From Meridianimarinicoccus zhengii (GTDB lineage Bacteria > Pseudomonadota > Alphaproteobacteria > Rhodobacterales > Rhodobacteraceae), in assembly GCF_003254465.1 (NCBI RefSeq), contig NZ_QDFI01000036.1, positions 1-42,651 on the forward strand: a DNA stretch of 42,651 nt, in the 5' to 3' direction. Of this stretch, positions 8,294-17,069 are shown piece after piece. The notes below the pieces were generated by a model, which had not been told where the DNA came from, did no database searches, and saw only the letters and a list, made by a program, of their open reading frames with translations. The translations under genes were made by a program, and so were the position numbers. Each line of letters starts with the position of its first letter. The stretch's first letter is position 1.

Positions 8294-9295
8294 ATGCCCA
8301 CCGCCATGATTGAAACGCTTGTCGCACTTGGCGCCGGTGTCAGCGTCTGCGCGCTGCTGCTCGCGATCTTTCCGCAGGCCGTCACGGGACGCTCGCGTTT
8401 CGACACCCGGATCGCCGAGGTCGCGGGATCCCGTGGGCGCGACGATGCCCGCAGCCCGGACGCGGACGATGCCCGGCGCCGGCAGCGCGCTGTCGAGAAA
8501 GCCCTGAAGGAACTTGGGGAACGGCAAAGGCGGGCTGCCCGGAAGAAACGGAGCTTGTCCTTCGCGGCACGGATGGCGCAATCGCGCCTGAACTGGTCAA
8601 CGAGCTACTATTACGCCGTCTCGCTGATGGTGTTCGGCGGGGCGCTTGCCGCTTGCATGCTGGCGGACCTGTCCCTGCTACCGACCCTGGCGATCGCGGC
8701 AAGCGCCGCTGCAATGCTTCCGCATGCCTATGTCAACTTCGAACGAAAAAGGGTTCTCAAGGCGTTCACGACAGAGTTTCCCACGGCCATCGACGTGATC
8801 GTGCGTGGGATCCGGTCCGGGCTTCCTCTGAACGACTGCATCGAAATGGTCGGGCAGGAGGCATCCGAGCCGCTCCGATCCGAATTCGCACGCATGGTCG
8901 ACGACCAGCAGATCGGCATTCCCGTGTCGGACGCGGTGCAGCGCATGTCGGACCGGATGCCAACCATCGAGGCCGCGTTTTTCGCCACGGTCATCACCAT
9001 GCAGACCCGGACCGGCGGCAACCTGTCCGAGGCGCTGTCGAACCTGTCGCACGTGATGCGCGAACAGACGAAGATGCACGGCAAGATCAAGTCCATGAGT
9101 TCCGAAGCCAAGACTTCGGGCGCGATCATCGGCGCGATGCCTGTGCTCGTCGCCGGGATGATGTTCCTGACCAGCCCCGACTACATCCGGTTGCTGTTCA
9201 CGACGACCACGGGGCTGCTGGTTCTGACGGTATCGGGCGTGTGGATGCTGGTGGGCATCTTCGTGATGAAGAAGATGATCAACTTCGATTTCTAG
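8294..9295 (+). CDS. tadB: Tad pilus inner-membrane platform protein TadB
   Basis: The 333 residues have the TadB layout: an N-terminal membrane helix, a basic cytoplasmic linker, two helices around residues 110-140, a T2SSF domain (FPTAIDVIVRGIRSGLPLNDCIEM..., about 160-290) and two C-terminal helices. TadB and TadC form the membrane platform on which the CpaF ATPase acts. The gene lies between cpaF and tadC with short gaps (24 and 12 bases), so all three are probably co-transcribed. Confidence 0.94.
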   Translation: MPTAMIETLVALGAGVSVCALLLAIFPQAVTGRSRFDTRIAEVAGSRGRDDARSPDADDARRRQRAVEKALKELGERQRRAARKKRSLSFAARMAQSRLNWSTSYYYAVSLMVFGGALAACMLADLSLLPTLAIAASAAAMLPHAYVNFERKRVLKAFTTEFPTAIDVIVRGIRSGLPLNDCIEMVGQEASEPLRSEFARMVDDQQIGIPVSDAVQRMSDRMPTIEAAFFATVITMQTRTGGNLSEALSNLSHVMREQTKMHGKIKSMSSEAKTSGAIIGAMPVLVAGMMFLTSPDYIRLLFTTTTGLLVLTVSGVWMLVGIFVMKKMINFDF

Positions 9296-9307
9296 GCGGA
9301 CCTGACC

Positions 9308-10264
9308 ATGCTCATCGGCAATCTGTATGTCGACCCAATGCTGCTGACCGGCATTCTTGCGGGAACCTCTGCCAGTCTCGCGGTGCTCGTGGCGCTCTGG
9401 CCGCTGCTGGCGCAGACCGCGCTGGATGCCCGCATCGAAAGCGTGGTGCGGCGTCGCGCCGGACGCCGGAATGCCGCAGCACCCAAATCCGCAAGCCTGC
9501 TACGGGCCGATCCCGGGCGATTCATTCTTGGTGTCGTCCAGAAATTCAATCTCGGTGCGCAGGCACGCGACCCTGTCCTGCTGCAGACGCTGCTGCAAGC
9601 CGGGTTCCGGGGGGAAAAACCCGCCGTGACCTTCGTCGCGGCACGGCTGCTTTGCCTGCTCGCCGCGCTGGTCCTGATCCCGGTCTACCTGTTCTGGGTC
9701 CTCGGCCTTGAGTACCCGCTGGCCCTGAAGATCCTGATCAGCATCGTCGGCGGTGCGATGGGCTATTACCTGCCGCAGGTCTACGTTCAGAACCGAACGG
9801 TGAAGCGCAATGCCTCCATCCGTCGTGCCTGGCCGAATTCACTCGATCTTCTGCTGATCTGCGTGGAATCCGGCATGAGCGTCGAGGCCGCATTCCGCAA
9901 GGTCGCCCAGGAAATAGCGGACGAGTCGCGCGAGCTGTCCTACGAATTCAGCGTCCTGACGGCCGAGCTGAGCTATCTGTCTGACCGCGCGGCGGCCTAT
10001 CAGAACCTTGGCAAGCGCATCGGTCTCGACAGTGTCCACGCGACGGTCACGAGCCTCGTGCAGGCCGAACATTACGGGACACCGGTGGGCCATGCGCTGC
10101 GCGTGCTGTCGCAGGAAAACCGGGACATGCGCATGGCCGAGGCGGAACGCCGGGCCGCTGCCCTTCCGCCCAAGCTCACGGTTCCGATGATCGCGTTCTT
10201 CCTGCCGGTGCTGTTCGCCGTGATCCTGACACCTGCAATCATCGACATCATGGAGTTGCGCTGA
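9308..10264 (+). CDS. tadC: Tad pilus inner-membrane platform protein TadC
   Basis: This 318-residue protein is the TadC partner of TadB. It has an N-terminal helix, central paired helices (VTFVAARLLCLLAALVLIPVYLF and the next), a T2SSF domain with WPNSLDLLLICVESGMSVEAAF, and a C-terminal helix (LTVPMIAFFLPVLFAVIL). Its last base is shared with the first base of the ATG of the following TadG-like gene (TGATG at 10262-10266), which points to translational coupling. Confidence 0.94.
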   Translation: MLIGNLYVDPMLLTGILAGTSASLAVLVALWPLLAQTALDARIESVVRRRAGRRNAAAPKSASLLRADPGRFILGVVQKFNLGAQARDPVLLQTLLQAGFRGEKPAVTFVAARLLCLLAALVLIPVYLFWVLGLEYPLALKILISIVGGAMGYYLPQVYVQNRTVKRNASIRRAWPNSLDLLLICVESGMSVEAAFRKVAQEIADESRELSYEFSVLTAELSYLSDRAAAYQNLGKRIGLDSVHATVTSLVQAEHYGTPVGHALRVLSQENRDMRMAEAERRAAALPPKLTVPMIAFFLPVLFAVILTPAIIDIMELR

Positions 10265-11481
10265 TGCGGGCGATCAGACAGTCGGCGATGGGGGCCTGCC
10301 GCAGGCTTGCTGCAAAAGCGTCAAGCCTGGGCTCGGAAACACGGGGCGCCGTCGCCCTTACGGTGGCGCTGCTGATGCCCGCCGTGGTGGGCGCCATCGG
10401 CCTGGGGGCCGAAGTGGGATACTGGTACATGCTGGAACGCAAGTTGCAGCACGTGGCCGATGTGGCCGCCTATTCCGGCGCGGTGCGACAGAATTCCGGT
10501 GCAAGTGCGTCGGATGTCGATGCGACCGTGCAACAGGTCGCCCGGTCCAGCGGCCTGCCGACCGGTGCCACGGCAACCCTCGTCGGCGGAGGCAGCGGCA
10601 ACGTACAGGTCGAAGTGTCCTTTGACGTGCCGATGTATTTTTCGTCGATCTTTCGTGACAGCGGCACGCGGGTCCGGGTCGTTGCCGCCGCTGGGATCAC
10701 CGCGCCGCCGCCGGTCGGCTGTGTCACGGTCCTGTCCCCTGACGCGCCCGGCGCGCTGACGGTCTGGGGCAGCGCGACCGTGAATTTGGAAGGCTGCGAT
10801 GTGGTCGCCGTGTCCAATGCCGCCGATTCCGTCGATCTGGGCAGTACGTTGACCATCTCCGACGGATGCGTCTACACGCCCGGCGGTGTCGCAGGCGACC
10901 ACCATCTTGTCACGGACGTGTCGGAACGATGCGTCCGCCCCTTGCCCGGTGCCCCCGCGGACCCCCTTGCCGAACTCGAGAAACCGACACTGGCCGATTG
11001 CGGGACAACGTGGAACGGGCTTCAGGTGCAATGCCATTCCGATCTGGTGCTTGACGACAGCAACATCGCCGACAACACCGTCTACATCGTCACCGGGTCT
11101 CTCGGGTCAAAATCGAACAAGTTCATCGCGGCAACGAATGTCAGCTTCGTTCTCGACGGAACGAGCGGGATAAAATTCGCAGGCAATTCCCAGTTCGATC
11201 TTTCCGCGCCCACATCAGGACCGCTGGAGGGCGTGCTTTTCACCGGCGACCAACCGGACGGCACGGTCAACGACCTGCGCGGCACGGTCGATTGGGCCTT
11301 CGGCGGAACGATCCACCTGCCGAACTCGGAAATCACGTTCTCGGGAAACTCGGCTTCGACCTGCACATCGCTGGTCGCGCAGACGATCATCTTCACCGGC
11401 AATTCCGAGATGAATTGCAGCATGCAGAACGAAGAGGACGAAAGCGCCGGAACCGGAACGGTAAGCCTGCTGCCGCTCTAG
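10264..11481 (+). CDS. TadG-like pilus assembly protein with beta-rich C-terminal domain
   Basis: The 405-residue protein has the TadG N-terminal membrane anchor (RGAVALTVALLMPAVVGAIGLGAEVGYWYMLERKLQHVADVAA). The C-terminal half is rich in short beta-type repeats (TVWGSATVNLEGCDVV, FAGNSQFDLSAP, FTGNSEMNC) with paired cysteines, resembling a right-handed beta-helix or the domain found on some PilX-like proteins. It is shorter than TadG proteins that carry a von Willebrand factor domain, and I see no such domain. It ends the right-facing pilus arm and converges on the response-regulator gene 14 bases away. Confidence 0.82.
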   Translation: MRAIRQSAMGACRRLAAKASSLGSETRGAVALTVALLMPAVVGAIGLGAEVGYWYMLERKLQHVADVAAYSGAVRQNSGASASDVDATVQQVARSSGLPTGATATLVGGGSGNVQVEVSFDVPMYFSSIFRDSGTRVRVVAAAGITAPPPVGCVTVLSPDAPGALTVWGSATVNLEGCDVVAVSNAADSVDLGSTLTISDGCVYTPGGVAGDHHLVTDVSERCVRPLPGAPADPLAELEKPTLADCGTTWNGLQVQCHSDLVLDDSNIADNTVYIVTGSLGSKSNKFIAATNVSFVLDGTSGIKFAGNSQFDLSAPTSGPLEGVLFTGDQPDGTVNDLRGTVDWAFGGTIHLPNSEITFSGNSASTCTSLVAQTIIFTGNSEMNCSMQNEEDESAGTGTVSLLPL

Positions 11482-11495
11482 TGGCCGTTTTCCGG

Positions 11496-12212
11496 TCAGA
11501 CCGCCAGCATGTACCCGACATTCCGGATGGTCTTGATCTTGTTCGCGCCGCTGCCATCAGGGAACAGCTTGCGACGCAACCGGCTGATGAGCCCGTCGAT
11601 GCTGCGATCGTAGGATGCCCAGTTCTCGCCCTTGACCTGGTCCATGATCTGGTCACGCGACAGCACGCGGTTGGGGTTCATGGCAAGGACGCGCAGCACA
11701 TCGAACTCCAGCGTCGTCAGGTCGAGCGGCGTGCCATCGGGGTCGGACACGGTGCGGGACGCAGGATCAAGCCGCCAGCCGTGAAAGGACAGGAGCCGGC
11801 TGCGCGGGTCTGCCCGATTTTCGGCCGCGGGCGGCTGGGCCGCCGCGGCACTGCTTACACGCCGGAAGACCGCGTTCACGCGCGCCCGGAATTCGCGCAG
11901 CAGGAAGGGTTTGACGACGTAATCGTCGGCGCCGAATTCCAGCCCGAGCACGCGATCCGTCTCATCGCCAAGCCCCGTGAGCAGGATGATCCCGGCGGTG
12001 GACTCCTCGCGGACCTCGCGGGCGAATTTCAGCCCGCTGCCGTCGGGCAGCATGACGTCCAGGACGAAGATGTCGAAATCCTGCCGCGCCGCCGCCTCGC
12101 GCGCGGCATTGATCGCATCGACGGCCGTCACCTCGTAGCCTTCATGCGAAAGCGCGTCGGCAACCATGTTACGGATGTCCGGATCGTCGTCCAGCAGCAA
12201 GAGTTGCGGCAT
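11496..12212 (-). CDS. OmpR/PhoB-family response regulator (orphan)
   Basis: The 238 residues have a receiver domain (LLLDDDPDIRNMV acidic pocket, phospho-acceptor Asp in FDIFVLDVMLPDG, LLTG and VVKPF) and a winged-helix DNA-binding domain (about 145-238; FDVLRVLAMNPNRVLSRDQI, SIDGLISRLRRKL, IRNVGYML). It should be a DNA-binding regulator switched by phosphorylation. ATG 12212 is the start that precedes the receiver domain; the frame is open upstream but encodes nothing domain-like. No sensor kinase adjoins it; the nearest kinase is the multi-PAS protein at 17546. Its closeness to the pilus genes suggests it controls them, which is inference. Confidence 0.92.
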   Translation of the reverse strand: MPQLLLLDDDPDIRNMVADALSHEGYEVTAVDAINAAREAAARQDFDIFVLDVMLPDGSGLKFAREVREESTAGIILLTGLGDETDRVLGLEFGADDYVVKPFLLREFRARVNAVFRRVSSAAAAQPPAAENRADPRSRLLSFHGWRLDPASRTVSDPDGTPLDLTTLEFDVLRVLAMNPNRVLSRDQIMDQVKGENWASYDRSIDGLISRLRRKLFPDGSGANKIKTIRNVGYMLAV

Positions 12213-12988
12213 TATCCCGCCACCCCGCTCATGCGGCGGGGCCGCGATGCAGCCTGACCGGATAATCCTGCGATCGGGTCCGGACCGCGCATCCCGGTCC
12301 GCAGCTGGGACTGGTGTCCATGTCCGGGCGGAAACCACGTCTTCACACTCATCATCGCGGTGCCCGGTCCGCTAGGGCGCGCGGCATGGCCGGCTCCGGC
12401 AAAGGGTTCGAACATCCAAACAAATGGTCGGCCCTGCCAATACGATCGGGTCGCATTTGCATATCCCGGCCGTGATCTTGAACACGCTTGAACACGCTTG
12501 AACACGCTTGAACACGGTCGCTGTAACCTTTCGGAATGCTTGTATTTTCGTTAAATTGTGACATTTTACCGCGACTCCGTCAAGCACGCCGGGCTCACAA
12601 ACTTATAGTTACGGTTGAATCCATTGGACGGGAACCGACACCGCGACTCGGCGCCTTGGCGACAGCACAAGCCCGCCGCCAGAACGCACCGAAGGCCACG
12701 GCAGAGCACGCATGCGCGTTCCGAAATCAGGCTTGCGGAGGGAAGTCTGGCAATGCGCCAGCGCAAGGCGCAAAAGCCACCACCGGCACGGGGTCGTGGC
12801 ATGTGTTCGACAGCCCTCGCAACGGCGCGGGCGTCATGATGTTGGGCGAGGTCGCCACAGTCCGGCGGCCTGCACCGCAGTGCGATACCGGCGACGCGGC
12901 CGAACGCAAACGACGCCGGCATCGTCCGCCAGCGGCTTGATGGTCTGGATTCCATGTCACCCGTGACCTGGTCAGCGCCAGAAGCACA
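12213..12988. other. 776-base gap with tandem repeat, no gene supported
   Basis: This is the stretch between the start of the response-regulator gene and the end of the partner-switch operon. Several short frames exist, but none has domain signal or a ribosome-binding site. It contains a 10-bp tandem repeat (listed separately) and an AT-rich patch at about 12535-12620 that could be a promoter region. Confidence 0.5.
12477..12516. repeat. four perfect tandem copies of CTTGAACACG
   Basis: Four head-to-tail 10-bp units are seen at 12477, 12487, 12497 and 12507, with no mismatches. A 10-bp period puts every copy on the same face of the helix. OmpR/PhoB-type regulators bind direct repeats of about 10-11 bp, so this may be an operator for the adjacent response regulator, about 265 bases upstream of its start. 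A plain slippage-generated repeat is the alternative. Confidence 0.75.
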
Positions 12989-13435
12989 TCAGGTCTCGGG
13001 ATATTTTACCATGCGCAGGATGTATTTGTCCTTCGTCGTGCTGAGCGTCACCTCGTCCATGCACAACACGATGATCGAAAGACCCCGGCCATTCTCGGCA
13101 AGCGTGTCGATATCCTCGGAGTTGATCTCCAGACGATGCGCGCCTGCCCTCTCGAGCAGCCCTTCCGGAACCACCGGCACGCTGTCGAAGACCTCCACCA
13201 CCATCGCGCGGCCGTTCGCATGGCCCTTGACCACGATCTGCCCTGTCGCGCGGCCGTTCAGGCTGCCATGCTTGATCGCGTTGGTCAGGGCCTCCACCAG
13301 CGACAGTTCGACCGACGTCGCCCCGTCCATGCCCAGCATCCCGGCGGCATAGTTGCGCATCGCCTCTGCGACCGGGGCGATTGCACTCAGGTCGCGATCG
13401 AGGGCCTGGAACAGGTGATCGGGTTCTGCGACCAC
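12989..13435 (-). CDS. RsbW/SpoIIAB-like anti-sigma/switch kinase (HATPase)
   Basis: The 148-residue protein is a single GHKL ATPase domain, with an N-box (EALTNAIKHG, about 49-58) and a G-box (GRGLSIIVL, about 117-125). RsbW-family proteins bind and phosphorylate STAS antagonists and sequester a target such as a sigma factor. The start is GTG 13435, three bases after the stop of the STAS gene, and the gene is last in a four-gene operon. No sigma factor gene is in the window, so the final target is unknown and may not be a sigma factor. Confidence 0.87.
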   Translation of the reverse strand: MVAEPDHLFQALDRDLSAIAPVAEAMRNYAAGMLGMDGATSVELSLVEALTNAIKHGSLNGRATGQIVVKGHANGRAMVVEVFDSVPVVPEGLLERAGAHRLEINSEDIDTLAENGRGLSIIVLCMDEVTLSTTKDKYILRMVKYPET

Positions 13436-13438
13436 GGG

Positions 13439-13786
13439 CTACGCCTCCAGCGCAGCTGTGGCTGCATCCCGTGATGGAAAGAACTGGAAGACCTTGTCCA
13501 TCCGCGTCAGATTCATCAGCCGGAGAACCGGGCCGGTCGCACCGGCCAGTGCCAGCGTTCCCTGCGGTCTCAGCCGCTTCATCGCGCCGATCAGCGACCC
13601 CAGGGCCGAACTGTCCATGAAGACCACGTTCTGAAGGTCGAGGACGATCCTTTGCTCGCCCTTCTCGATCCGGCCGATCAGCAACTCCCGCAGGCTCTGG
13701 GCGTTGCTCGCCTCAAGACGGGTGTCGATCACGGTCAGAACCAGAAGGTCCTCCGCGCGTTCTTCGGTGTATTGCATCTTGTTCAT
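13439..13786 (-). CDS. STAS-domain anti-sigma factor antagonist
   Basis: This protein of about 115 residues is a single STAS domain with the phospho-acceptor motif MDSSALGSL (Ser of SSALG), as in SpoIIAA/RsbV. When unphosphorylated it should bind the neighbouring RsbW-like kinase and release that kinase's target. ATG 13786 is chosen because it overlaps the upstream stop (ATGA at 13783-13786), a coupled start; a second ATG three codons in is also possible. A GTG further upstream would overlap the phosphatase gene and is less likely. Confidence 0.88.
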   Translation of the reverse strand: MNKMQYTEERAEDLLVLTVIDTRLEASNAQSLRELLIGRIEKGEQRIVLDLQNVVFMDSSALGSLIGAMKRLRPQGTLALAGATGPVLRLMNLTRMDKVFQFFPSRDAATAALEA

Positions 13787-15876
13787 GTCCTTTCTGCAAC
13801 AACAAGGCTGACATCGTCCGACAGGCTCCCGGTGCAGCACCAGGTCTCCAGCGCCGTCCGGATCGATTCGATGAGGTTCTCCGTGCTTCGGTGGGCGTTC
13901 CCGGCCAAAAGGTCGATGAATCGCTCCTCCGTGAAGATCTCTCCCTGCGCGTTGATGCTTTCATAGATCCCGTCCGAGAACACGAGCAGCCGGTCGCCCG
14001 TCCCGAACGGAAAGTCGATTTCCTCGAAATCGGCATCGGGAACGGCACCGATCGGCAACCCGCCCCCGCCCAGCCGCGAGATCGACCCGTCGCCGCGCAG
14101 CAGGACCGGATGAGGATGGCCCGCCTGCACCATCCGGCCACGGTTCGCCTGTGTATCAAGCTCGATGGTGGCCATGGTGAAATAGGTCAGGTCCGGGCTC
14201 CAGTTCGCATTGAGGGCCGTGACGGCCCGCACTAGGCTTTCGCCCGGCCCAAGTTTCCTGAGCGCCCGCCGCGCCGCGATATGAGCCGCCACAGACACCA
14301 GCCCCGCCGCGGCCCCGTGCCCGGCCACGTCGATCTGGAACAATCCGACACGGTCCCCGGACAGCGGCAGGAAATCGAACGTGTCGCCCGCCAGAACGTT
14401 CGCCGCGGCGAAATAGGTCGAAAACCGTACCGCGCCCACGTCGCCGGGCTCGGGCATCTGCGCCAACTGTACCTTGGCGGCGGCCCGAAGATCGGCCTTC
14501 AATTCGTTGTGCGCGTCGGCGATCTTGGCGTGCAGCGACAACCTTTCGCGGGTCAGCCTGTTACGGCGCACCGCGTCCACGCGGAACACGCGCAGCGCAT
14601 CCGCCATGCTGCGCATATCCGCCAGCGTGAAGCGTTCCGATGGGCCCGGCGCCAGGTCCCCCGCGACAAGTTCGTGCATCCTGTCGGTGATACGCTCGAT
14701 CGGGCGCAGGATCAGCCGCTCGATGGCAAGCAGCGAAAGGCTGAACAGCGCGAAGACCGCTGCGGACAGCGCTATCTTTGTGTCCATCCTGACCAGCGCC
14801 GCCGATTCCTTTCGTGCATGATGGGCCTGGGACCGCTCGAACACGAACCGCCGCAGATCGTCGACCAGCCCGTCGAACTCGGCCACGGCATCCATCCAGA
14901 TCCGGCGGCTGGCTTCGACCTCGGTCCCAGTCGCCATGGATTTCAGAAGCCGCGCCTCCGCCGGCGCATATGTCCACTGGAAGAATTCGAACAGGATCGC
15001 GGCCTCCGTCGCGGCGTGGCCGTCGAACAGGTTGATGGTGCCTTGCAGAACATCCACGGACCCCCGGAACGCCGTGGTGCGCTCTTCCGCGGCACGCAGA
15101 TCCTTTGTGCGAACTGGCTCGCCCGAGTCGAGAAGACGCAGCAGCAGGGCGCGATTGCGCTGGATCGCGTCGTTGGCTTCGAGCACGGAATTCCCGATCA
15201 GCTGAAGACCGACAAGATCGGGGTCCGCGAGGTTGGATTCGGACAGCAGGATGCTTCGCATGTCGCGCAACCGTTCCTCGGCCCGGTCGATGGCGTCGAT
15301 GACCCCGGCGCGTTCCGCCGCGATGGCGCGCGGATAGCCACTGCGCTCCGCCGCGGACAGGGCTTCGGCCCCTATGCGCAGGGCATCGGCCGCCCCCGCG
15401 ATCTCGTTTGCGAGCGCGCGCCAATCCTGATGGCCAAGCTCGCCCAGATTGCCGGATGCCCGCTCCAGCGCCCGGATCGGCACATCGAGGATCTCGCCAG
15501 AGTCACCATCCGCCCACGGTCCGGAACCCGTCGCCGCGATCCGGCCCCGATCGACCTGCAACCCGAGCAACGCAACCAAAAGGTCGTTCCGGACGACATC
15601 CACGACGATCTGTTCCGATGCCTCGACATGCGCCCGATAGGCAGGCACCGCTTGCGACCAGAGCAGCCCGACAAGCATGGCGCCGAACATGGCGAGCATC
15701 AGGGTAAGCGTGGTGCGCGTATTCACCGCGCGGGCAATGTGTCGAAGGCCTGGCCCCCCGGCCGGCGCGGCCAGTAGCGTCGCGGAGGATGCCCGCCGCC
15801 GTCCCTGCGGCGTTCCGAAGGCACGCATCGCCGCCCCCGCAGGAAACCCGGAATCCCGACCGACACGCCCGGTCAC
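13783..15876 (-). CDS. membrane PP2C/SpoIIE-type phosphatase with HAMP domain
   Basis: The 697 residues have an N-terminal membrane helix (about 55-75), a long helical periplasmic sensor region (about 80-370), a second membrane helix (about 372-395), a HAMP domain with LILRPIERITDRMHEL, a coiled linker and a C-terminal SpoIIE phosphatase domain. Its metal-binding acidic residues appear in GDTFDF, IDVAGHG, VFSDGIYES and LSDDVSLV. RsbU-type phosphatases dephosphorylate STAS antagonists, here presumably the next gene's product, in response to an extracytoplasmic signal. The GTG start at 15876 overlaps the GAF gene's stop (GTGA). Confidence 0.92.
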   Translation of the reverse strand: MTGRVGRDSGFPAGAAMRAFGTPQGRRRASSATLLAAPAGGPGLRHIARAVNTRTTLTLMLAMFGAMLVGLLWSQAVPAYRAHVEASEQIVVDVVRNDLLVALLGLQVDRGRIAATGSGPWADGDSGEILDVPIRALERASGNLGELGHQDWRALANEIAGAADALRIGAEALSAAERSGYPRAIAAERAGVIDAIDRAEERLRDMRSILLSESNLADPDLVGLQLIGNSVLEANDAIQRNRALLLRLLDSGEPVRTKDLRAAEERTTAFRGSVDVLQGTINLFDGHAATEAAILFEFFQWTYAPAEARLLKSMATGTEVEASRRIWMDAVAEFDGLVDDLRRFVFERSQAHHARKESAALVRMDTKIALSAAVFALFSLSLLAIERLILRPIERITDRMHELVAGDLAPGPSERFTLADMRSMADALRVFRVDAVRRNRLTRERLSLHAKIADAHNELKADLRAAAKVQLAQMPEPGDVGAVRFSTYFAAANVLAGDTFDFLPLSGDRVGLFQIDVAGHGAAAGLVSVAAHIAARRALRKLGPGESLVRAVTALNANWSPDLTYFTMATIELDTQANRGRMVQAGHPHPVLLRGDGSISRLGGGGLPIGAVPDADFEEIDFPFGTGDRLLVFSDGIYESINAQGEIFTEERFIDLLAGNAHRSTENLIESIRTALETWCCTGSLSDDVSLVVAERT

Positions 15877-16388
15877 GGCCCCGTCCTCGCCAGGCGGTCG
15901 ACAAGGACCTGTACCGCACGCTCCGCGAAATCGATCAACTCGGCCTGCTCGCCGTCGCTGAAATCGTCCCGCGGCTTCGTGTCGAGCAGGCAGAAGGCCC
16001 CAAGCCGCAGCTCCGCGAGATACAGCAGCGGCGCGCCCGCATAGAACCGCAGAAACGGTGCTCCGCGCGTCAGCGGGTGCTCACTGAAGCGGGGATCTTC
16101 CAGCGTATCGCGCACGACGAAAACCCGGTCGTCGAGGATCGTGTAGTTGCAGAAAGCCACATTGCGCGGCGTCTCGGTCGCGTCGATCCCGACCCGTGCC
16201 TTGAGAAGCTGAACCTCTTCGGTGAGCAGCGTGACCGCCGCCATCTTCACGCCGAAATGCGCCTTCGCCTCGGCGCAAAGTGCATCGAGCGCGGGAATGT
16301 GCTCCGACCCCGCAAAACCCGCTTCCCCGAGCTTGCGCAATCGCTGGAATTCGTGCGGCCCGATCGGATAATCCGCTTCAGCAGCCAT
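15873..16388 (-). CDS. GAF-domain sensor protein, first gene of the partner-switch operon
   Basis: This protein of about 171 residues is essentially one GAF domain (ALDALCAEAKAHFGVKMAAVTLL..., then RFYAGAPLLYLAELRLGAFCLLDTKPR). Cytoplasmic GAF proteins sense small molecules or redox state, and this subtype is common in signalling proteins that begin with a short helix (RLRKLGEAGF). ATG 16388 is taken as the start; an ATG at 16487 would add an unconvincing 33-residue extension. Its stop overlaps the phosphatase start, so it is probably a signal input for the same switch. The ligand cannot be told from sequence. Confidence 0.85.
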   Translation of the reverse strand: MAAEADYPIGPHEFQRLRKLGEAGFAGSEHIPALDALCAEAKAHFGVKMAAVTLLTEEVQLLKARVGIDATETPRNVAFCNYTILDDRVFVVRDTLEDPRFSEHPLTRGAPFLRFYAGAPLLYLAELRLGAFCLLDTKPRDDFSDGEQAELIDFAERAVQVLVDRLARTGP

Positions 16389-16571
16389 GATGGTATCGTC
16401 CCGCAGATTGTAGAAATTCCCCGGGATTGTCCGACCCGGGGCATTGGCGCGATTACGTGGCGGAAACGTGGGTGACATCTGGTTCACGGTGGCGGCGCCG
16501 ATCTTGCTTTGCTGGAAATCCGGCTGGGAAAGTTTTCGGGCCTGGAAGGCCCGTCCGCATTTCGGGATCCG

Positions 16572-17069
16572 TCAAGGCTTGGCCCGATGTGTCCAGTTTC
16601 CAGATTCGCCGAAAGCGTCGGCCTCGCGCGCAAATGAAAGCGACGGCTGGTTGGCGCCGCGCGACACGACCGGGCGACCGCCGGCAGCACCGCGCGGCCC
16701 GGCCGATGCCTTCGCAACACTGCCGGCTTCGAACGGCATCTTGGCCGTGTCGCAACAGGACAGTTCGACGAGCGTGCCTTCCTCACGGGACGGGGCTGCC
16801 GCAAGCCTCTCCTGCCGCTCGTACTTCCACCCGAGGTAAAGAACCCGCGCGACAATGCCGAAGATCGCACCGCACCAGCCGATGAGAAACGACAAGAGCA
16901 GACCGAACCCCGCAAGACTGGCCATCACGCCAAGCAGAACGGTGCAGCCAAGGCCGATAACGGCGACGCCCACACCGCTGCCTGTCGCCCGCGCGCCATC
17001 CGCGGCCGGAAAACTCTGGTCCGCCCGGCATTCGAGGCCACTCAGCGTCGTGCGTTCATGTCTCGACAT
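16572..17069 (-). CDS. small hypothetical membrane protein
   Basis: The predicted protein of about 165 residues has two adjacent membrane helices (VGVAVIGLGCTVLLGVMASLAG and LLLSFLIGWCGAIFGIVARVLYL, about residues 31-80), a charged stretch (WKYERQERL) and a disordered C-terminus. ATG 17069 has a GGGA about nine bases upstream; ATG 17084 is an alternative. It lies upstream of the partner-switch operon in the same direction, separated by about 180 bases. I do not recognise the family. The membrane segment makes it more likely real than the overlapping frames. Confidence 0.5.
   Translation of the reverse strand: MSRHERTTLSGLECRADQSFPAADGARATGSGVGVAVIGLGCTVLLGVMASLAGFGLLLSFLIGWCGAIFGIVARVLYLGWKYERQERLAAAPSREEGTLVELSCCDTAKMPFEAGSVAKASAGPRGAAGGRPVVSRGANQPSLSFAREADAFGESGNWTHRAKP

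Noticed and set aside
12536-12940. Plus-strand frame in the gap after the tandem repeat
   Set aside because: No ribosome-binding site and no domain; composition typical of shadow frames.
14281-15777. 498-codon plus-strand frame opposite the PP2C phosphatase
   Set aside because: Antisense shadow of a clearly recognisable gene; no domain or ribosome-binding site.
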